Part shown: in pieces, positions 5,822 through 6,847 of the stretch
Position numbering within the stretch: the first letter of the stretch is position 1
How the letters are laid out: each line of letters begins with the position of its first letter
Assembly (NCBI GenBank): GCA_025450095.1
Contig: JANWID010000014.1
Span: 1-6,847 of the forward strand
Length of the DNA stretch: 6,847 bases
Source of the DNA: Bacteroidia bacterium
Lineage (GTDB): Bacteria > Bacteroidota > Bacteroidia > AKYH767-A > OLB10
Direction: 5' to 3'
Program-made: the position numbers and the translations under genes
Notes under the pieces: model-generated
Told to the model about the DNA's origin: nothing
What the model saw: the letters and a program-made list of their open reading frames with translations, nothing else
Databases searched by the model: none

Positions 5822-6280
5822 ATGCAATTGATAGGCGAATACGAAGTACGCGTTGATGACAAGGGCCGGATTATGGTCCCTGCCGCTTTACGCAAACAAC
5901 TTCCACCGGATATGCAGGACCGGTTTGTTCTCAACCGTGGGCTGGAGAATTGTGTAGCTATGACACCTTACCCGCTTTGGCAGAAAGAAGCAGAAAGGGT
6001 AAACAATCTCAATTCCTATAAAAAATCGGTTCGTGATTACCAGCGGTTTTTTTCACGGGGCGCAACAGACCTGGTTCTTGATGCCGCAGGAAGGATGTTG
6101 ATTCCAAAACATCTGCAGGAATGGGCAACCCTGGGTCGCGAAGTAGTGATTGCAACGTATGGAAACAAGATTGAAATCTGGGCTAAGGATAAATTCAATG
6201 TACCGACTGCTGAAGATTCTGAACGCTATGCCGACCTGGCGGAAAAGATCTTTGGAGATGAAGACGAAGGGGTGAAATAA
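5822..6280 (+). CDS. mraZ: Transcriptional regulator MraZ
   Basis: The 152-residue product is full length for MraZ and has two SpoVT/AbrB-like half-domains. Each carries the DxxGRxxxP signature: DDKGRIMVP (12-20) and DAAGRMLIP (87-95). Other family features are the MQLIGEYEVRVD opening and the GREVVIATYGNKIEIW block (105-120). MraZ assembles into a ring and binds spaced direct repeats upstream of its own gene, repressing the dcw cluster. Candidate binding repeats are seen about 100 bp upstream. The C-terminal tail (about 135-152) is acidic. The stop codon abuts the rsmH ATG with no spacer, as expected at the start of a dcw cluster. No Shine-Dalgarno sequence precedes the ATG, which is usual in Bacteroidota. 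Confidence 0.96.
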   Translation: MQLIGEYEVRVDDKGRIMVPAALRKQLPPDMQDRFVLNRGLENCVAMTPYPLWQKEAERVNNLNSYKKSVRDYQRFFSRGATDLVLDAAGRMLIPKHLQEWATLGREVVIATYGNKIEIWAKDKFNVPTAEDSERYADLAEKIFGDEDEGVK

Positions 6281-6847
6281 ATGACCTATCATGATCCCGT
6301 TATGCCTTCTGAAGTTATTGAAGGTCTCGGTATCAGGCCTGATGGAATCTATGTGGATGTTACTTACGGTGGAGGAGGACATTCGAAACTGATTCTTGAA
6401 AAAATGGGAACAGGTTCCGGAAAGCTGATCGCCTTCGACCAGGATCCCGATGCGGCAGCAAATATTATAAATGATAAAAGGTTCACTCTCATAAAAGACA
6501 ATTTCAGGAATATGCGGCAACACCTTGCGAACCTCGGCTATATCCCGGTAAACGGGATTCTCGCCGACCTCGGTGTTTCTTCGCATCAATTCGATGAACC
6601 TTCACGTGGCTTTTCCATCCGGTTCGACCATGAGCTCGATATGCGAATGGATCCCACAGCCGGTAAAACAGCGCTTAGTATACTTAATACTTATCCGGAA
6701 AAAGAACTGGTCCGGATTTTTTCCGAATACGGCGAGGTGAAAAATTCCAAAACCCTTGCGCATGCTATTACATATGCGCGTAGCCGTTATCCATTTACAG
6801 GAGCAGCCTCCTTCCGTGAAGCAATTTCACACCTGGTTCCCAAAGCA
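6281..6847 (+). CDS. rsmH: 16S rRNA (cytosine-1402-N4)-methyltransferase RsmH/MraW, amino-terminal part (cut by window edge)
   Basis: I translate an open frame from the ATG at 6281, directly after the mraZ TAA, for 189 codons to the window end; full RsmH is usually about 300 residues. Diagnostic blocks are YHDPVMPSEVIEGLGIRPDG (3-22), the SAM-binding VDVTYGGGGHS (25-35), FDQDPDA (52-58), and DLGVSSHQFDEPSRGFS from residue 96, followed by LDMRMDP. The enzyme methylates N4 of C1402 in 16S rRNA, at the ribosomal P site. Its place right after mraZ is the classic start of the dcw cluster, so ftsL- and pbp-like genes are expected beyond the window. Confidence 0.96.
   Translation, partial: MTYHDPVMPSEVIEGLGIRPDGIYVDVTYGGGGHSKLILEKMGTGSGKLIAFDQDPDAAANIINDKRFTLIKDNFRNMRQHLANLGYIPVNGILADLGVSSHQFDEPSRGFSIRFDHELDMRMDPTAGKTALSILNTYPEKELVRIFSEYGEVKNSKTLAHAITYARSRYPFTGAASFREAISHLVPKA

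Noticed and set aside
6053..6589. A 178-codon open frame on the minus strand opposite mraZ and rsmH
   Set aside because: It is antisense to two confidently identified conserved genes, has no recognisable motif, and has composition expected of a shadow frame.
1..6847. Search by eye for CRISPR, tRNA, IS ends, attachment sites, toxin-antitoxin or defence genes
   Set aside because: Nothing supportable was seen; all longer open regions are explained by conserved housekeeping, lipid or gliding genes.

Overview
The window reads as a piece of chromosome from a Bacteroidota bacterium (Chitinophagia/Sphingobacteriia-like; the exact lineage is not resolvable by eye). Evidence for this: adjacent gliding genes gldB and gldC, a GlsB/GlsA amino-acid-lipid acyltransferase pair of the Bacteroidota type, -7 elements of the TAnnTTTG form upstream of several genes, and almost no Shine-Dalgarno sequences. 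Nothing suggests an accessory island: there is no IS, phage gene, CRISPR or tRNA, and base use looks even throughout.

Layout. (1) 1-796, minus: amino-terminal half of a glutamine-dependent NAD+ synthetase (nadE), cut by the window edge. (2) 814-865: a strong hairpin ending the next gene's transcript. (3) 877-1701, minus: secreted PorT-type outer-membrane beta-barrel protein with a long Ala-Pro linker. (4) 1740-3088, plus: gldB-gldC, overlapping at TGATG and divergent from the barrel gene across a 38-bp shared promoter gap. (5) 5511 down to 3094, minus: a tight three-gene operon, O-acyltransferase (glsA-like), N-acyltransferase (glsB-like), then ribosome-assembly GTPase engB, which converges on gldC with a 5-bp gap. 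(6) 5512-5821: a regulatory gap. (7) 5822-6847, plus: mraZ and the first 189 codons of rsmH, the start of a division and cell-wall (dcw) cluster.

How the genes fit together: this is largely core envelope and growth biology. It covers NAD synthesis, outer membrane and gliding, zwitterionic aminolipid synthesis, 50S subunit assembly, and the MraZ-controlled dcw cluster. The most interesting structure is in the mraZ/glsA gap. A 16-bp sequence of the form GTGGTAAAAWGTGGWA, whose GTGG units repeat every 10 bp like an MraZ operator, occurs twice in outward-facing orientation: once before mraZ and once before the lipid operon. This suggests, by inference, that MraZ may also regulate the divergent aminolipid/engB operon. 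It also argues that the apparent GTG start of the glsA-like gene is operator DNA and that translation begins 27 codons later. I see no wholly novel multi-gene system here.
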